The translations under genes and the position numbers were made by a program. This document shows, piece after piece, positions 16,215 through 24,876 of a stretch of 64,000 nucleotides of DNA. This DNA comes from Nitratireductor sp. (lineage in GTDB: Bacteria; Pseudomonadota; Alphaproteobacteria; Rhizobiales; Rhizobiaceae). The notes under the pieces were generated by a model. It searched no databases. It had not been told where the DNA came from and saw only the letters and a list, made by a program, of their open reading frames with translations. Within the stretch, counting starts at the first letter, position 1, and each line of letters begins with the position of its first letter. The stretch lies in NCBI GenBank assembly GCA_017854535.1, contig JAFMHL010000003.1, positions 1 to 64,000 on the forward strand. The letters are read 5' to 3'.

Positions 16215-16952
16215 ATGCCGGATAGAAAAGCTGAATTAAAAGTTATTGATGGTGGAAGTGCTGCAGATAATGCTAGCGCTAATAAAGACAGCAGCGGTCC
16301 TGAATCAATGACCAGCCAAGCTTATACCCGTCTGCGCGAAGACATTATTTCAGGTATTTTACGCCCGGGTCAAAAGCTAAAGATTGAAGAGTTACGTCTC
16401 CAATATGATGTAGGGACCAGTCCGATCCGTGAGGCTTTGAGTTTGCTTACCTCTGATCATTTCGTAGAACGCTTGGACCAACGTGGGTTTAAGGTCTCAA
16501 ATGTCAGCGAAGAAGAGTTCGGCGAATTGTTGAAAACGCGCTGCTGGCTTGAAGAAAAAGCACTTCGCGAATCTATTTTACATGGCGACAGCAGTTGGGA
16601 AGAACAAGTAGTGTTAGCTGCATATCGCTTGTCTCGAGTGCCACGCTATGAAAATGAAAATGATTTTGTTGCCAATCCAGAATGGGAACAACGCCATAAG
16701 CATTTTCATATGACGTTGATTTCGGCGTGCGGGTCTGCGCTTTTATTGAAGTTTTGTGATCAGCTTTATGATCAGAATGTTCGTTATCGACAATTGTCAG
16801 GCAAGAAAGCTTATCCAACAAGAGATATTACAGCAGAACATGGTGCATTGTGCGATGCCGCTCTGGCACGTGATGCAGAATTAGCCTCCCGCCTTTTGGT
16901 TGAACATTATGATCGGACTGGAAACTTCCTGAAAAACCAAATCGGAAAATGA
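16215..16952 (+). CDS. GntR-family (FCD) transcriptional regulator
   Basis: A 245-residue regulator. The winged HTH is at about 35-100 (TRLREDIISGILRPGQKLK, then SPIREALSLLTSDHFVE with the recognition helix), and residues 110-240 are an all-helical FCD ligand-binding domain with potential metal-binding His residues (HKHFHMTLISACGS). It sits between the malonyl-CoA decarboxylase gene and the convergent intradiol dioxygenase gene, and FCD regulators commonly respond to aromatic or organic-acid intermediates. Likely targets are the neighbouring catabolic genes. The ATG at 16215 is kept, although the first 30 residues are low complexity. Confidence 0.85.
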   Translation: MPDRKAELKVIDGGSAADNASANKDSSGPESMTSQAYTRLREDIISGILRPGQKLKIEELRLQYDVGTSPIREALSLLTSDHFVERLDQRGFKVSNVSEEEFGELLKTRCWLEEKALRESILHGDSSWEEQVVLAAYRLSRVPRYENENDFVANPEWEQRHKHFHMTLISACGSALLLKFCDQLYDQNVRYRQLSGKKAYPTRDITAEHGALCDAALARDAELASRLLVEHYDRTGNFLKNQIGK

Positions 16953-16970
16953 CAGACTTGGTTTTTCGAC

Positions 16971-17840
16971 TTATTGGCGGGCTAGAATAAAATCAAAATC
17001 AACTGTGAAGAATGGCATGGTGACATTCTGTCCAATCTCCAAGCCGGTTGGTATGGCTGACTTATCTGTTTGCTCGACATATTCCATTACCAGTTTTTCG
17101 CGCACGCCAAACACAGCATCCTGATCCAAATAAGGATCATCGCTGGGAAATACTTCCGTTACGAGTGACCTGAAGCCGGGGGCAGTTATAATGAAGTGTA
17201 GGTGCGAAGGGCGCCATGGATGGCGTCCGGTTGCATGAAGCAACTCACCAACAGGGCCGTCATCTGGAACTGTATAGGGAGCCGGGCGGACAGTTGTGAA
17301 TTTGTAAACCCCATCATCGCTAACGGTCATATGTCCGCGAAGATTGTATTCTTCCTGTTTGGTATCCTGGTTGGAATAAAGTCCATTTTCTGCTGTTTGC
17401 CAGATTTCTATCTCAGCGCCTGATATAGGCTTCCCATCCGGATCTGAAACTTTACCCTGCACAATGATGGTAGCTCCATCATTGTTTTGTTTCATATCGC
17501 CGCCGACTGCCAAATCTGGGGCGCCAAGAATGTGAAACGGACCCAAGACACTAGATGGTGTACCATCATCAGGCGAATTGACCATATCAACCAAAGAAGA
17601 CAGTCCAAGCACATCCGACATCAAAACAAATTCGTTGCGTTCAGGCGTTGTAATCTCACCAGTCTTTTGCAAAAGCTCTAATCCCTTACGCCATTCGTCA
17701 TGGGTGAGCCCAGTCTCGCGAACAAAGTCATGTAAGTGCTTTACCATGCTTTCAAGAACAAATCTGGTTCTTGGATTAGTCTCAGGCTCGATATAATCTA
17801 TGAATGCCTTAGTGATCGATTCAGCAGTGACGGTGCGCAT
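16971..17840 (-). CDS. intradiol ring-cleavage dioxygenase (hydroxyquinol/catechol 1,2-dioxygenase type)
   Basis: A 289-residue Fe(III) enzyme that opens a 1,2-dihydroxylated ring between the hydroxyls. The start is set at 17840 because TTGGAGACTTTCA precedes it. An N-terminal catechol-dioxygenase helical domain (about 5-100) precedes the beta-sandwich domain. Iron ligands are Tyr155, Tyr189, His213 and His215, in LYSNQD, APYTVP and PSHLHF. The segment VPDDGPVGELLHATGRHPWR is typical of hydroxyquinol 1,2-dioxygenases and related (chloro)catechol enzymes. No maleylacetate reductase gene follows in the window. It lies 22 bp downstream of a TRAP relic whose strong ribosome site may lead the transcript. 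Confidence 0.88.
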   Translation of the reverse strand: MRTVTAESITKAFIDYIEPETNPRTRFVLESMVKHLHDFVRETGLTHDEWRKGLELLQKTGEITTPERNEFVLMSDVLGLSSLVDMVNSPDDGTPSSVLGPFHILGAPDLAVGGDMKQNNDGATIIVQGKVSDPDGKPISGAEIEIWQTAENGLYSNQDTKQEEYNLRGHMTVSDDGVYKFTTVRPAPYTVPDDGPVGELLHATGRHPWRPSHLHFIITAPGFRSLVTEVFPSDDPYLDQDAVFGVREKLVMEYVEQTDKSAIPTGLEIGQNVTMPFFTVDFDFILARQ

Positions 17841-17862
17841 TGAAAGTCTCCAAAAATTGGTA

Positions 17863-18180
17863 TTACCCAAGAATTCCGATTGATAGAACCGGATAAGCGA
17901 TAAGCAGAATTAGAACCAAAAGCATGATGAAAGCGAAGGGCAGGGCTCCCATAAACACGTCTTTCAAACTGATGGTCGGATCGTTCAAACTTGTTTTGAT
18001 AACAAAACAGGAAATTCCGAGCGGTGGTGTTGCTTGTCCTATTGGATAAAACGCGCCACCTTGGCTTGCCGTTCCAAGGCGCAACTCAGCAGCGTTCAGC
18101 GATCCAATGGCTAGTGAAATAAGTGCGGCAGCTCCCACTGCAGCAATTCCTGCTCCAATTTTCTTTCCGATTCTAAACAT
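17863..18180 (-). pseudogene. collapsed TRAP transporter: receptor signal peptide joined to permease C-terminus
   Basis: This 105-codon open frame is a chimera. Residues 1-47 are a signal peptide plus the start of a TAXI-type TRAP receptor (AELRLGTASQGGAFYPIGQ), and from TPPLGISCFV onwards it is the last 55 residues of a DctM-type TRAP permease, compare TPPIGLNCFV near the end of the intact permease at 20152-21489. An in-frame deletion that removed the rest of the receptor and most of the permease explains this. GGGAGGAACAA precedes the ATG, so the chimera may still be translated. It precedes the intradiol dioxygenase, so an importer once probably served that enzyme's substrate. Confidence 0.75.
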
Positions 18181-18400
18181 TTGTTCCTCCCAATTTCAGC
18201 ACAAATCTCCTCAACCAACTATTGGCTGGATTGAATGAGTCTATTCCTGAACTGCTGCCATGACAAGAAAAATCGATAATATTTATATTTATGCAAAAAC
18301 ATATTTATTTTTGAACGGTTTCCGCTATTGTAACTGAGGGAGAAACCACGCAAACTCTCTCCATTGGGAGAATTGTTAAAGTTAAACACTGGAGGAAATA

Positions 18401-19441
18401 ATGAAAATCAATCTAAAATCAAAGTCTGTATTGGCTCTTGCGATAGCAGGGATGCTTTCATCGACAGGTATAGCGAATGCAGCAAATGTTGAGGGACCAA
18501 AAGTTTTCTGGAAACTTTCAATGTGGGGAAATCCGAGAGCACTTTCTGCTGGCATGGAAGCCATGGCAGAGAAAGTAAAAGCTGAAACTGACGGAAATTT
18601 TGAGATCAAGATTTTCTATGGCGCACAGCTTTCTAAAAATACTGAAAACCTTGATGGGCTGAAGGTAAATGCTTTTGAAGGCGCTGCCATTTGTAACTTC
18701 TATCACCCAGGTAAAAACCCTGCCTGGATGGTGTTTTCGCTGCCATTCCTTCCGCTTGGCGATCCTCAGGTAGACAAATATGTCCGCACTAAAATGATGG
18801 AACATCCTGCGATTGTCGCCGACATGGCCCAGTGGAATGCAGTGCCTTATATTTCAGGATTGCTACCACAGTATGAAATTCTGGGTAACGGCCCAGCGCC
18901 AATGAAACTGGAAGACTGGAAAGGTAAACGAGTTCGTGCTGGGGGCGGTCTTGGAACTGCGATGGAAAAACTCGGCGCTGTAAAAACTACATTGCCTGCC
19001 GGTGAGACTTCCACAGCCATGCAGCGCGGCGCGCTTGATGCGGCTGCTTTCCCTTACACTTATGCGCATGTGTCTTTTAAGATCAATGAAGAGTCTGAGT
19101 GGTTCACTGCCAATCTTGCACCTGGCACTTCAGAATGCGGATGGGTCTTTAATAAAACTGCTTATGATGCATTGCCAGACCAGTATAAAAAGTTACTCGC
19201 TGACAATAAGGAACTGGCAATAGACACCCAACTTGCTGCCTATGCAAAAGCGGATGAGAAGAACCTGCCAATGTTTAGAGAAACATTGAAAGAGATTATC
19301 TATAGCGAAGAGCAACTCGCTAAGTTCCGCAAAGTTGCAGGCCAACCGGTTTGGGACGAATGGATTGCAGCCAATAAAGATAAATTCGATGCACAGGATG
19401 TGTTCGATTCAATATTTAAATATGCAGAAGAAGCAAAATAA
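18401..19441 (+). CDS. dctP: TRAP transporter substrate-binding protein (DctP family)
   Basis: A 346-residue periplasmic receptor. The signal peptide ends near IANAA (about residue 28), and the mature part has the DctP pattern, with WGNPRALSAGMEAMAEKV, GAQLSKNTENLDGLKVN and the central KLEDWKGKRVRAGGG motif; the latter usually precedes the Arg that binds the substrate carboxylate. The start is well supported by CTGGAGGAAATA. A terminator-like hairpin at 19455 separates it from the dctQM genes, which would give a surplus of receptor. The ligand is probably an organic acid; it cannot be named. Confidence 0.9.
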   Translation: MKINLKSKSVLALAIAGMLSSTGIANAANVEGPKVFWKLSMWGNPRALSAGMEAMAEKVKAETDGNFEIKIFYGAQLSKNTENLDGLKVNAFEGAAICNFYHPGKNPAWMVFSLPFLPLGDPQVDKYVRTKMMEHPAIVADMAQWNAVPYISGLLPQYEILGNGPAPMKLEDWKGKRVRAGGGLGTAMEKLGAVKTTLPAGETSTAMQRGALDAAAFPYTYAHVSFKINEESEWFTANLAPGTSECGWVFNKTAYDALPDQYKKLLADNKELAIDTQLAAYAKADEKNLPMFRETLKEIIYSEEQLAKFRKVAGQPVWDEWIAANKDKFDAQDVFDSIFKYAEEAK

Positions 19442-19454
19442 CCTCATAAACTGT

Positions 19455-19485
19455 CGGGCGCATCTCACAATGCGCCCGCTTTTTC
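19455..19485 (+). terminator. rho-independent terminator/attenuator after dctP
   Basis: CGGGCGCA (19455-19462) pairs with TGCGCCCG (19471-19478) and is followed by CTTTTTC. It lies between dctP and dctQ, where partial read-through is expected to set a high receptor-to-permease ratio. Confidence 0.8.
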
Positions 19486-19537
19486 ATAAATTTTCAAATA
19501 CCTGACCGAGCTCAACGCGATTGGAACAGGAAAGACC

Positions 19538-20155
19538 ATGACTGCAGACAGGCTACTTTCATCAATCGACAGGTTGGCAGCTCCCATTGAGAATATCGCA
19601 AATTTCATGGCAGGCCTTGCGATCTTTATTTTGATGTTCATGGGCTCAGCCCAGATATTTCTCCGCACCCTCTTTAATGCTCCCATCCCCGGCTATATCG
19701 ATCTGGTTCAGCTAGCGATGGCATCGATGGCGTTTTTGGGCGCAGCATATTGCCAGCGCCTTAGCGCTCACATTCGTATGGAATTGTTGGTAGGCAATTT
19801 AAAAGGTCGGGCGCTTTGGGGATTTGAAACAGTAACTACCTTAATTTCGTTATTTATCATTGCGGTTCTCATATTGTATGGCTGGGACCACTTCGTTCGA
19901 TCCTATGAATCAGGCGACACAACCATTGATGCTGAATATATTGTTTGGCCATCGAAATTACTTGTCCCTATAGCGTTTTCTTTGTGGTTTATCCGGTTAT
20001 TGATCCAATTGTTTGGGGCAATTCGCATGTTTATCAATCCATCGCTTGAACCGATCGGAATTGCGAAAATTCAACACGCTGCAGAACACGCTAGCGAAGA
20101 AATCAAGGAAACTTTTGGCGGTGCATTGCCCGATGATGAAGGAGCGCGGCCATGA
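19538..20155 (+). CDS. dctQ: TRAP transporter small permease (DctQ)
   Basis: A 205-residue membrane protein with four predicted TM helices (about 25-50, 57-80, 96-120 and 140-160). The family segment AQIFLRTLFNAPIPGYIDLV follows TM1. Its last bases overlap the dctM start as ATGA, so translation is coupled. Together with dctP and dctM it forms a sodium- or proton-driven importer. Confidence 0.9.
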   Translation: MTADRLLSSIDRLAAPIENIANFMAGLAIFILMFMGSAQIFLRTLFNAPIPGYIDLVQLAMASMAFLGAAYCQRLSAHIRMELLVGNLKGRALWGFETVTTLISLFIIAVLILYGWDHFVRSYESGDTTIDAEYIVWPSKLLVPIAFSLWFIRLLIQLFGAIRMFINPSLEPIGIAKIQHAAEHASEEIKETFGGALPDDEGARP

Positions 20156-21489
20156 ACCAAGCAGGAGGACTTTTAGGGATCGGGTTTTCCGATCCGTTTA
20201 TGGTGGGTCTGATTGGCTTGGGCTTCATGTTCATTTTGGTTCTTGCCGGTGTACGCGTCGTCTTTGCGGCTTCTTTGACCGGACTATTGGGTTTGGTAGA
20301 ACTTTTGGGCTGGGGGCCTGCAGCTGGCATAGTTGGCACAATTCCCCATTCAAAATCATCTTCCTATGCATTGAGCGTTTTGCCGATGTTTATCTTCATT
20401 GGATTTCTGGCTTTTCATGCAGGAATTACCCAACAATTGTTCAACGCAGCTCGTAAATGGTTAGCATGGTTGCCCGGCGGCTTAGCTGTCGCCACCGTAA
20501 TGGCAACGGCAGGATTTGGTGCTGTATCCGGCGCTTCAACTGCGACAGCAGCTGTTTTCTCACGCGTTGCAATTCCAGAAATGTTGCGGGCAGGCTATGA
20601 TCGAAAATTAGCAGCTGGCGTGGTGGCAGCAGGCGGTACACTTGCCTCCTTGATCCCACCATCTGCCATATTGGTCATCTATGCTATCATTGTTGAAGAA
20701 TCGGTTGGCGCGTTATTGCTGGCCGGCTTTCTTCCAGGTTTTGTGTCAGCGCTCATTTATGGCGCTATCATTGTAGTCTGGGCGCTCTATCGCCCGCACC
20801 AAGCTCCAGCGATGGAATCGGCCACTTGGACTGAGCGGTTCCAATCTCTTCCCGGCGTATCGCCTATCATCCTTGTTGTCGCGATTATCATGTCATCGAT
20901 CTATTATGGCTGGGCAACGCCTACTGAAGCCGGCGCTTTAGGGGCAACGGTGGTTTTTGTCCTTGCCCTGTTCAAAGGTACTAGAACAAAAACTATTGTT
21001 CAGGCGCTTATGGAATCTGCCAAATTGACCGCGATGATCTTTTCGCTCATTTGGGGTGTACTGATTTTCGTTCGCTTTCTTGGCTTTTCCGGCCTGCCGG
21101 AAGCATTCACATCTTGGATTACCACCATTGACGCCTCGCCGATGGTGATAATGATTTGCATTTTGCTGGCATATGCCATTCTTGGTATGTTCATGGACGC
21201 GATCGGCATGTTGTTATTGACCCTGCCTGTCGTCTATCCGGCAGTCATGGCCCTTGGTTTTGACTCGATCTGGTTTGGCATTATCGTTGTTAAAATGGCA
21301 GAGGTTTGCCTCATCACACCTCCAATCGGTCTCAATTGTTTTGTGGTGAATGGTGTTAGGCCAGACATTCCATTGAGCGATGTTTTCAGAGGTGTTGGAC
21401 TGTTTTTTGTGGCAGATGTGATCACCATTGCATTGCTCCTAGCATTTCCTGAGATCGTGACATGGTTGCCTGAATTGATGCGGGGCTAA
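20152..21489 (+). CDS. dctM: TRAP transporter large permease (DctM)
   Basis: A 445-residue polytopic protein of the DctM/IT superfamily, the main transport channel of the TRAP system. Typical motifs are GFGAVSGASTATAAVFSRVAI (given as a region near residues 120-140), LIPPSAILVIYAI, and LITPPIGLNCFVVNG in the C-terminal half. About twelve TM helices are visible. The C-terminal motif is the one retained in the nearby chimeric relic at 17863-18180. The system lies between an intradiol dioxygenase and a DUF336 gene and probably imports a small carboxylate used in this region. Confidence 0.93.
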   Translation: MNQAGGLLGIGFSDPFMVGLIGLGFMFILVLAGVRVVFAASLTGLLGLVELLGWGPAAGIVGTIPHSKSSSYALSVLPMFIFIGFLAFHAGITQQLFNAARKWLAWLPGGLAVATVMATAGFGAVSGASTATAAVFSRVAIPEMLRAGYDRKLAAGVVAAGGTLASLIPPSAILVIYAIIVEESVGALLLAGFLPGFVSALIYGAIIVVWALYRPHQAPAMESATWTERFQSLPGVSPIILVVAIIMSSIYYGWATPTEAGALGATVVFVLALFKGTRTKTIVQALMESAKLTAMIFSLIWGVLIFVRFLGFSGLPEAFTSWITTIDASPMVIMICILLAYAILGMFMDAIGMLLLTLPVVYPAVMALGFDSIWFGIIVVKMAEVCLITPPIGLNCFVVNGVRPDIPLSDVFRGVGLFFVADVITIALLLAFPEIVTWLPELMRG

Positions 21490-21527
21490 ACAATCTTTCT
21501 GTTGTTTTTTGATACTGGAGTTTCACC

Positions 21528-22010
21528 ATGAAGATGGTAACCACCCTTTCGTTGAGTGTAGCTGAAATTATTGTTGATGAAGCATTACGTATTGGAAGAG
21601 AGTTGAATTTGTTTCCACTCAGCGTTGTCGTGCTTGATGCAGGAGGACGGATTGTCTCCGTAAAAAGCGAAGATGGCTCTGGTATCATGCGTTTTGATGT
21701 GGCGTTGGGCAAAGCTTGGGGCGCTCTTGGGATGGGGATTTCAAGCCGCCTTATCCGCGACCGACTTTCTAATCGACCTGTTTTTCAAACAGCTCTTGCG
21801 GCGGCGGCGGACGGCAAACTTATTCCTGTACCAGGCGGTGTATTAATCGAGGATGGGGAAGGATTCACGATTGGGGCAGTGGGCATCAGCGGAGATACTT
21901 CCGAGAAAGACGAATATTGCGCGATATTGGCGATCAAGAAGGCCGGGCTTAAGTCAGAACCTGCAGAGATCGATCCCGATTGGGAGCGCTCTTATTTGTC
22001 GGATAAGTGA
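21528..22010 (+). CDS. DUF336 (GlcG/HbpS-like) protein
   Basis: A 160-residue protein of the GlcG/HbpS family, named after a glycolate-operon gene and a haem-binding protein. Features are the N-terminal helix (LSVAEIIVDEALRIG), the strand VVVLDAGGRIVSVKSEDGS and the C-terminal VPGGVLIEDGEGFTIGAVGISG. No signal peptide is seen, so it is probably cytoplasmic. Members are common beside catabolic oxidoreductases and may act as sensors or small-molecule binders; the exact role is unknown. GGAG lies 8 nt upstream of the start. It is convergent with the cupin gene, with only six bases between. Confidence 0.8.
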   Translation: MKMVTTLSLSVAEIIVDEALRIGRELNLFPLSVVVLDAGGRIVSVKSEDGSGIMRFDVALGKAWGALGMGISSRLIRDRLSNRPVFQTALAAAADGKLIPVPGGVLIEDGEGFTIGAVGISGDTSEKDEYCAILAIKKAGLKSEPAEIDPDWERSYLSDK

Positions 22011-22016
22011 CAGTCA

Positions 22017-22667
22017 TCAAAACTCGATGATTTGATCCACAAATCGATGGTTTTTTTGCAAGGTTGGTTTCGCGGCGTCTTCTGGGGACAGTATTTTGAT
22101 GGTTGGTTTGCCGTGGAGTTCAAGCGGTATCAGCATTGCCCGAATGAATTGGGAAACGCAGCCGCCCATCGCAGTTGCTCTGACAGGAGAATTGATAACT
22201 TCAAACCAGCTATCACCGGGCGCCATGTCTTGATGATGCGCTCCTGTGTCAATGTTCAGGCCGCCAGCAACGAGATGACGAAAGCCAGCTCCTGAATGAG
22301 TGTGACGATAAGCAATTGCATTGGGCGGAAAGGTAACCTGATCTAGGCGAAAGACGGCTTTTCGGTCCGGCCATGTAAATTCCTGAGATGCTAAGAGCAC
22401 GCCGCTAACCTCGAGTTCTGCGGTGCCTTTTGTTTCTCTTATCTCAAACTTCAAGGCTCTTTGGGCGGGTATTGGCGGTTTTGGAAGTTCTATTTGATTT
22501 GAATATACCGCACTACCTGCACCAGCCTCGACATTGAGTTTTTCTGCTTCGTTAGGAGGGAACCATGTGGCACTGTGAATCAAACCACCAAATTGCGGCG
22601 AAGCCAACTTATCATTGTCTATGTTGTCTAACTGGTGCTCGTATAGTGAAAATTTTAGATTTAACAT
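22017..22667 (-). CDS. cupin-domain protein
   Basis: A 216-residue protein. The start at 22667 is chosen because CCAGAGAACACAA precedes it; the longer frame from 22718 would overlap the divergent gene. The C-terminal half has cupin metal-binding features (PNAIAYRHTHSGAGFRHLVAGG followed by DTGAHHQDMAPGDSWFE), with several His residues fit for a metal. The N-terminal half (ALKFEIRETKGTAELEVSGV) looks like another beta-rich fold, so it may be bicupin-like. No enzymatic function can be named. Confidence 0.6.
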   Translation of the reverse strand: MLNLKFSLYEHQLDNIDNDKLASPQFGGLIHSATWFPPNEAEKLNVEAGAGSAVYSNQIELPKPPIPAQRALKFEIRETKGTAELEVSGVLLASQEFTWPDRKAVFRLDQVTFPPNAIAYRHTHSGAGFRHLVAGGLNIDTGAHHQDMAPGDSWFEVINSPVRATAMGGCVSQFIRAMLIPLELHGKPTIKILSPEDAAKPTLQKNHRFVDQIIEF

Positions 22668-22690
22668 TTGTGTTCTCTGGTAATTGAAAG

Positions 22691-24115
22691 TTGAAATTGA
22701 AGTCAGTTTTGAAACCACAAATTCAAACTATTTGGCTATCCTTGACAGTGATTGTGTTGATGGCATTGTCTGCGAGTGAGCTGTTTTTTCAATATAGTGG
22801 CAACCCGGTTGCGAAGATACTAGGGCGTATTTTTTTAATTCTCCTTTGTGTATTTATTGCTCCATCGTTCAAGCTTAGAGAATGGGTATTACTGATCGTG
22901 GCCAGTTCGCTTGCCATAGGTTTGTATGCTACCGAAAATGGACCCGCAGATATATTGTTTGCGCTCGACCGGGCCGCATTTTTTGCTGCATTCATCTATC
23001 TTGTGACCCTTTTGAAAGAAGCTGCTGAGCGCTCTGTCTCGGTCTTAAAGTTGGGAACATATCTTACCAAACAGCCAGCAGGCCGCAGATATTATTCGTT
23101 GGCATTCGGTGGCCATTTGATGGGCGTGTTACTCAATTTTGGAGCCATTAGTCTTTTAACACCGCTCATTCAAAGAGGCGCTCGATCAGGTGAGGATCTC
23201 AAGACAAATGGCATACTAGAACAACAACAAATATCGGCCTTGTTGAGAGGCTTTTCATGGATGATCATGTGGTCTCCCACCGCATTAACACAAGCCGTTT
23301 TGTTCACTGCCTTTCCTCAAATTGATCTGAGCATTATAATTACGCTTGGCATCTCGTCTGCTATCGTGATGATTTTTTTAGGGCGTATGGAAGATCGCTT
23401 TCGATGGCGAAATGTTGCCATTCCGAACCATGTTGAAGAGCCCGAATTTCCAACACGTTCCGCATGTCGATTTTTTATCATTTGCTTGAGTTTGGTGTTG
23501 TTAACTGCTGGGATTGTTTATTCAGCCAATGTTTCTGCAGCGATAGCGCTAATGTTGGTAGCGCCGTTTATCATGTGTGCATGGATATTTGAGCATGAAT
23601 ATAATGGAGGCTTTGGTAGCTCCCTTCAGCTAACAGTGAAAAAGTTGAATTCAATTTTAACCAAGTCATCTCAGGTTCTGGGGAAAAGTGCGGTCGTGCT
23701 GGGCGCGGCAGGGTTTATTGGTGAAGCGGCTGCAAAACTTGCGCCTGTGGACTTGTTGGCCCATTCCCTTCAGGTACTAAATGTCCCTTCGTGGGCGCTA
23801 CTGATTTCACTCCCGATCATCATAAATCTTTGCGGGCAGATTGCGCTTAGCCCAATTTTGGTCGTTGTGTTCTTAAGTTCTGTGCTGAACCAATTGCCAG
23901 TCCTGCCCGCAGATCCAAATTTGATCGTTTTTGCGTTAGGAGCAGGATGGGCGCTTAGCATGTCCGCCTCGCCAAACGCCTCTGCTACCCTCTTGATTTC
24001 AGGAATATCGGGCATTGCTCCAACAACGCTAACTTGGAAATGGAATGGGGTTTATGCGCTACTGTGCCTATTGGTATTTTCGCTGGCGTTTGTTGTTTTA
24101 GATAGCGTGTTTTAA
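22691..24115 (+). CDS. polytopic membrane protein, probable transporter of unassigned family
   Basis: A 474-residue protein with roughly 12 hydrophobic segments. Two polar segments with GGHLMGVLLNFGAISLLTPLI (about 138-158) and GAAGFIGEAAAKLAP (about 338-352), together with LCGQIALSPILVVVFLSS, suggest two structural repeats with re-entrant loops, as in ion-transporter superfamily carriers, but I do not recognise a named family. The start codon at 22691 would be TTG and the ribosome site is weak, so the true start may differ. It is divergent from the cupin gene, and its stop overlaps that of the BKACE gene by four bases. Confidence 0.6.
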   Translation: MKLKSVLKPQIQTIWLSLTVIVLMALSASELFFQYSGNPVAKILGRIFLILLCVFIAPSFKLREWVLLIVASSLAIGLYATENGPADILFALDRAAFFAAFIYLVTLLKEAAERSVSVLKLGTYLTKQPAGRRYYSLAFGGHLMGVLLNFGAISLLTPLIQRGARSGEDLKTNGILEQQQISALLRGFSWMIMWSPTALTQAVLFTAFPQIDLSIIITLGISSAIVMIFLGRMEDRFRWRNVAIPNHVEEPEFPTRSACRFFIICLSLVLLTAGIVYSANVSAAIALMLVAPFIMCAWIFEHEYNGGFGSSLQLTVKKLNSILTKSSQVLGKSAVVLGAAGFIGEAAAKLAPVDLLAHSLQVLNVPSWALLISLPIIINLCGQIALSPILVVVFLSSVLNQLPVLPADPNLIVFALGAGWALSMSASPNASATLLISGISGIAPTTLTWKWNGVYALLCLLVFSLAFVVLDSVF

Positions 24116-24876
24116 AAGCCGCAGGTCGAAACCACTTCACTCACGCGCTCAGCATTGTCGGCAGCCAGCTCCCCATCTGAGTTCCATAGGCTGTTTTCAA
24201 ATCCAACTCGAAGCTTGCCGTGCAAATTATTTGCATAGCTTAAGCAAGCCGTTTCGGTGTCGCCAAATGCACAAACCGCCCAATCGGAATTTAAGTTATA
24301 TAACTTTAATGACGCTAAGAATGGATCAAGGCTTGTTGGCTCTGTTTTTTGCGTTGAACCGTATTTTCCCAGAACGAATAGCAGTTGCAAATTATTGCTT
24401 GGTATTATGCCATCGGCGATAAACTTGCAAAGTTGGCCAATCTCAGTTGGATCATATAAGATGTGTTGCACCTCGATGTTTGCTTCATCTGACCAATGAT
24501 AGAATTGCCGAGCTTCAGCGATGTAATCGCTCACGGCCATTTCTCTAAGAGCTACAGACACCGCTTTTGGCACAACCTTTCGCACCAGTTCATTTTGTTC
24601 GTTGGGTTTGTATTGACCAACAGCTTCTGTGGTAATTTGGACGTAAAGTTCCGGCGTATTGCGGGTTAATTCTGAGACTAATTCAAGGTATAAACCTGCA
24701 TCTAGAACATGCTTACCGAACTCATCCCTGACATGAGCATGAATGCCGTCTGCCCCAGCGACGCTGCAGGCTTTAGCGGTCTCAACAATTTCTCCAATGG
24801 TCATGGGCAAATTGTGATGATCGGTTTTCATTCGCCTTGCTCCATTGGGAGCAACCATTAATCTTGGAAGGGGCAA
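24112..24876 (-). CDS. beta-keto acid cleavage enzyme (BKACE, DUF849)
   Basis: A 254-residue TIM-barrel protein of the BKACE family. Known members condense a beta-keto acid with acetyl-CoA to give acetoacetate and a CoA ester. The family segment VAGADGIHAHVRDEFGKHVLD (given as residues about 38-58), the N-terminal VAPNGARR, and the C-terminal GKLRVGFENSLW are present; the last closes the active site. The start is TTG at 24876 with CAGGAG eight bases upstream. It is shorter than most family members. The natural keto acid is unknown; it may belong with the nearby TRAP system and membrane transporter. Confidence 0.8.
   Translation of the reverse strand: MPLPRLMVAPNGARRMKTDHHNLPMTIGEIVETAKACSVAGADGIHAHVRDEFGKHVLDAGLYLELVSELTRNTPELYVQITTEAVGQYKPNEQNELVRKVVPKAVSVALREMAVSDYIAEARQFYHWSDEANIEVQHILYDPTEIGQLCKFIADGIIPSNNLQLLFVLGKYGSTQKTEPTSLDPFLASLKLYNLNSDWAVCAFGDTETACLSYANNLHGKLRVGFENSLWNSDGELAADNAERVSEVVSTCGF

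Noticed and set aside
20013..20456. 147-codon frame overlapping dctQ and dctM on the same strand
   Set aside because: It runs in another frame of two well-supported genes and shows no family features.
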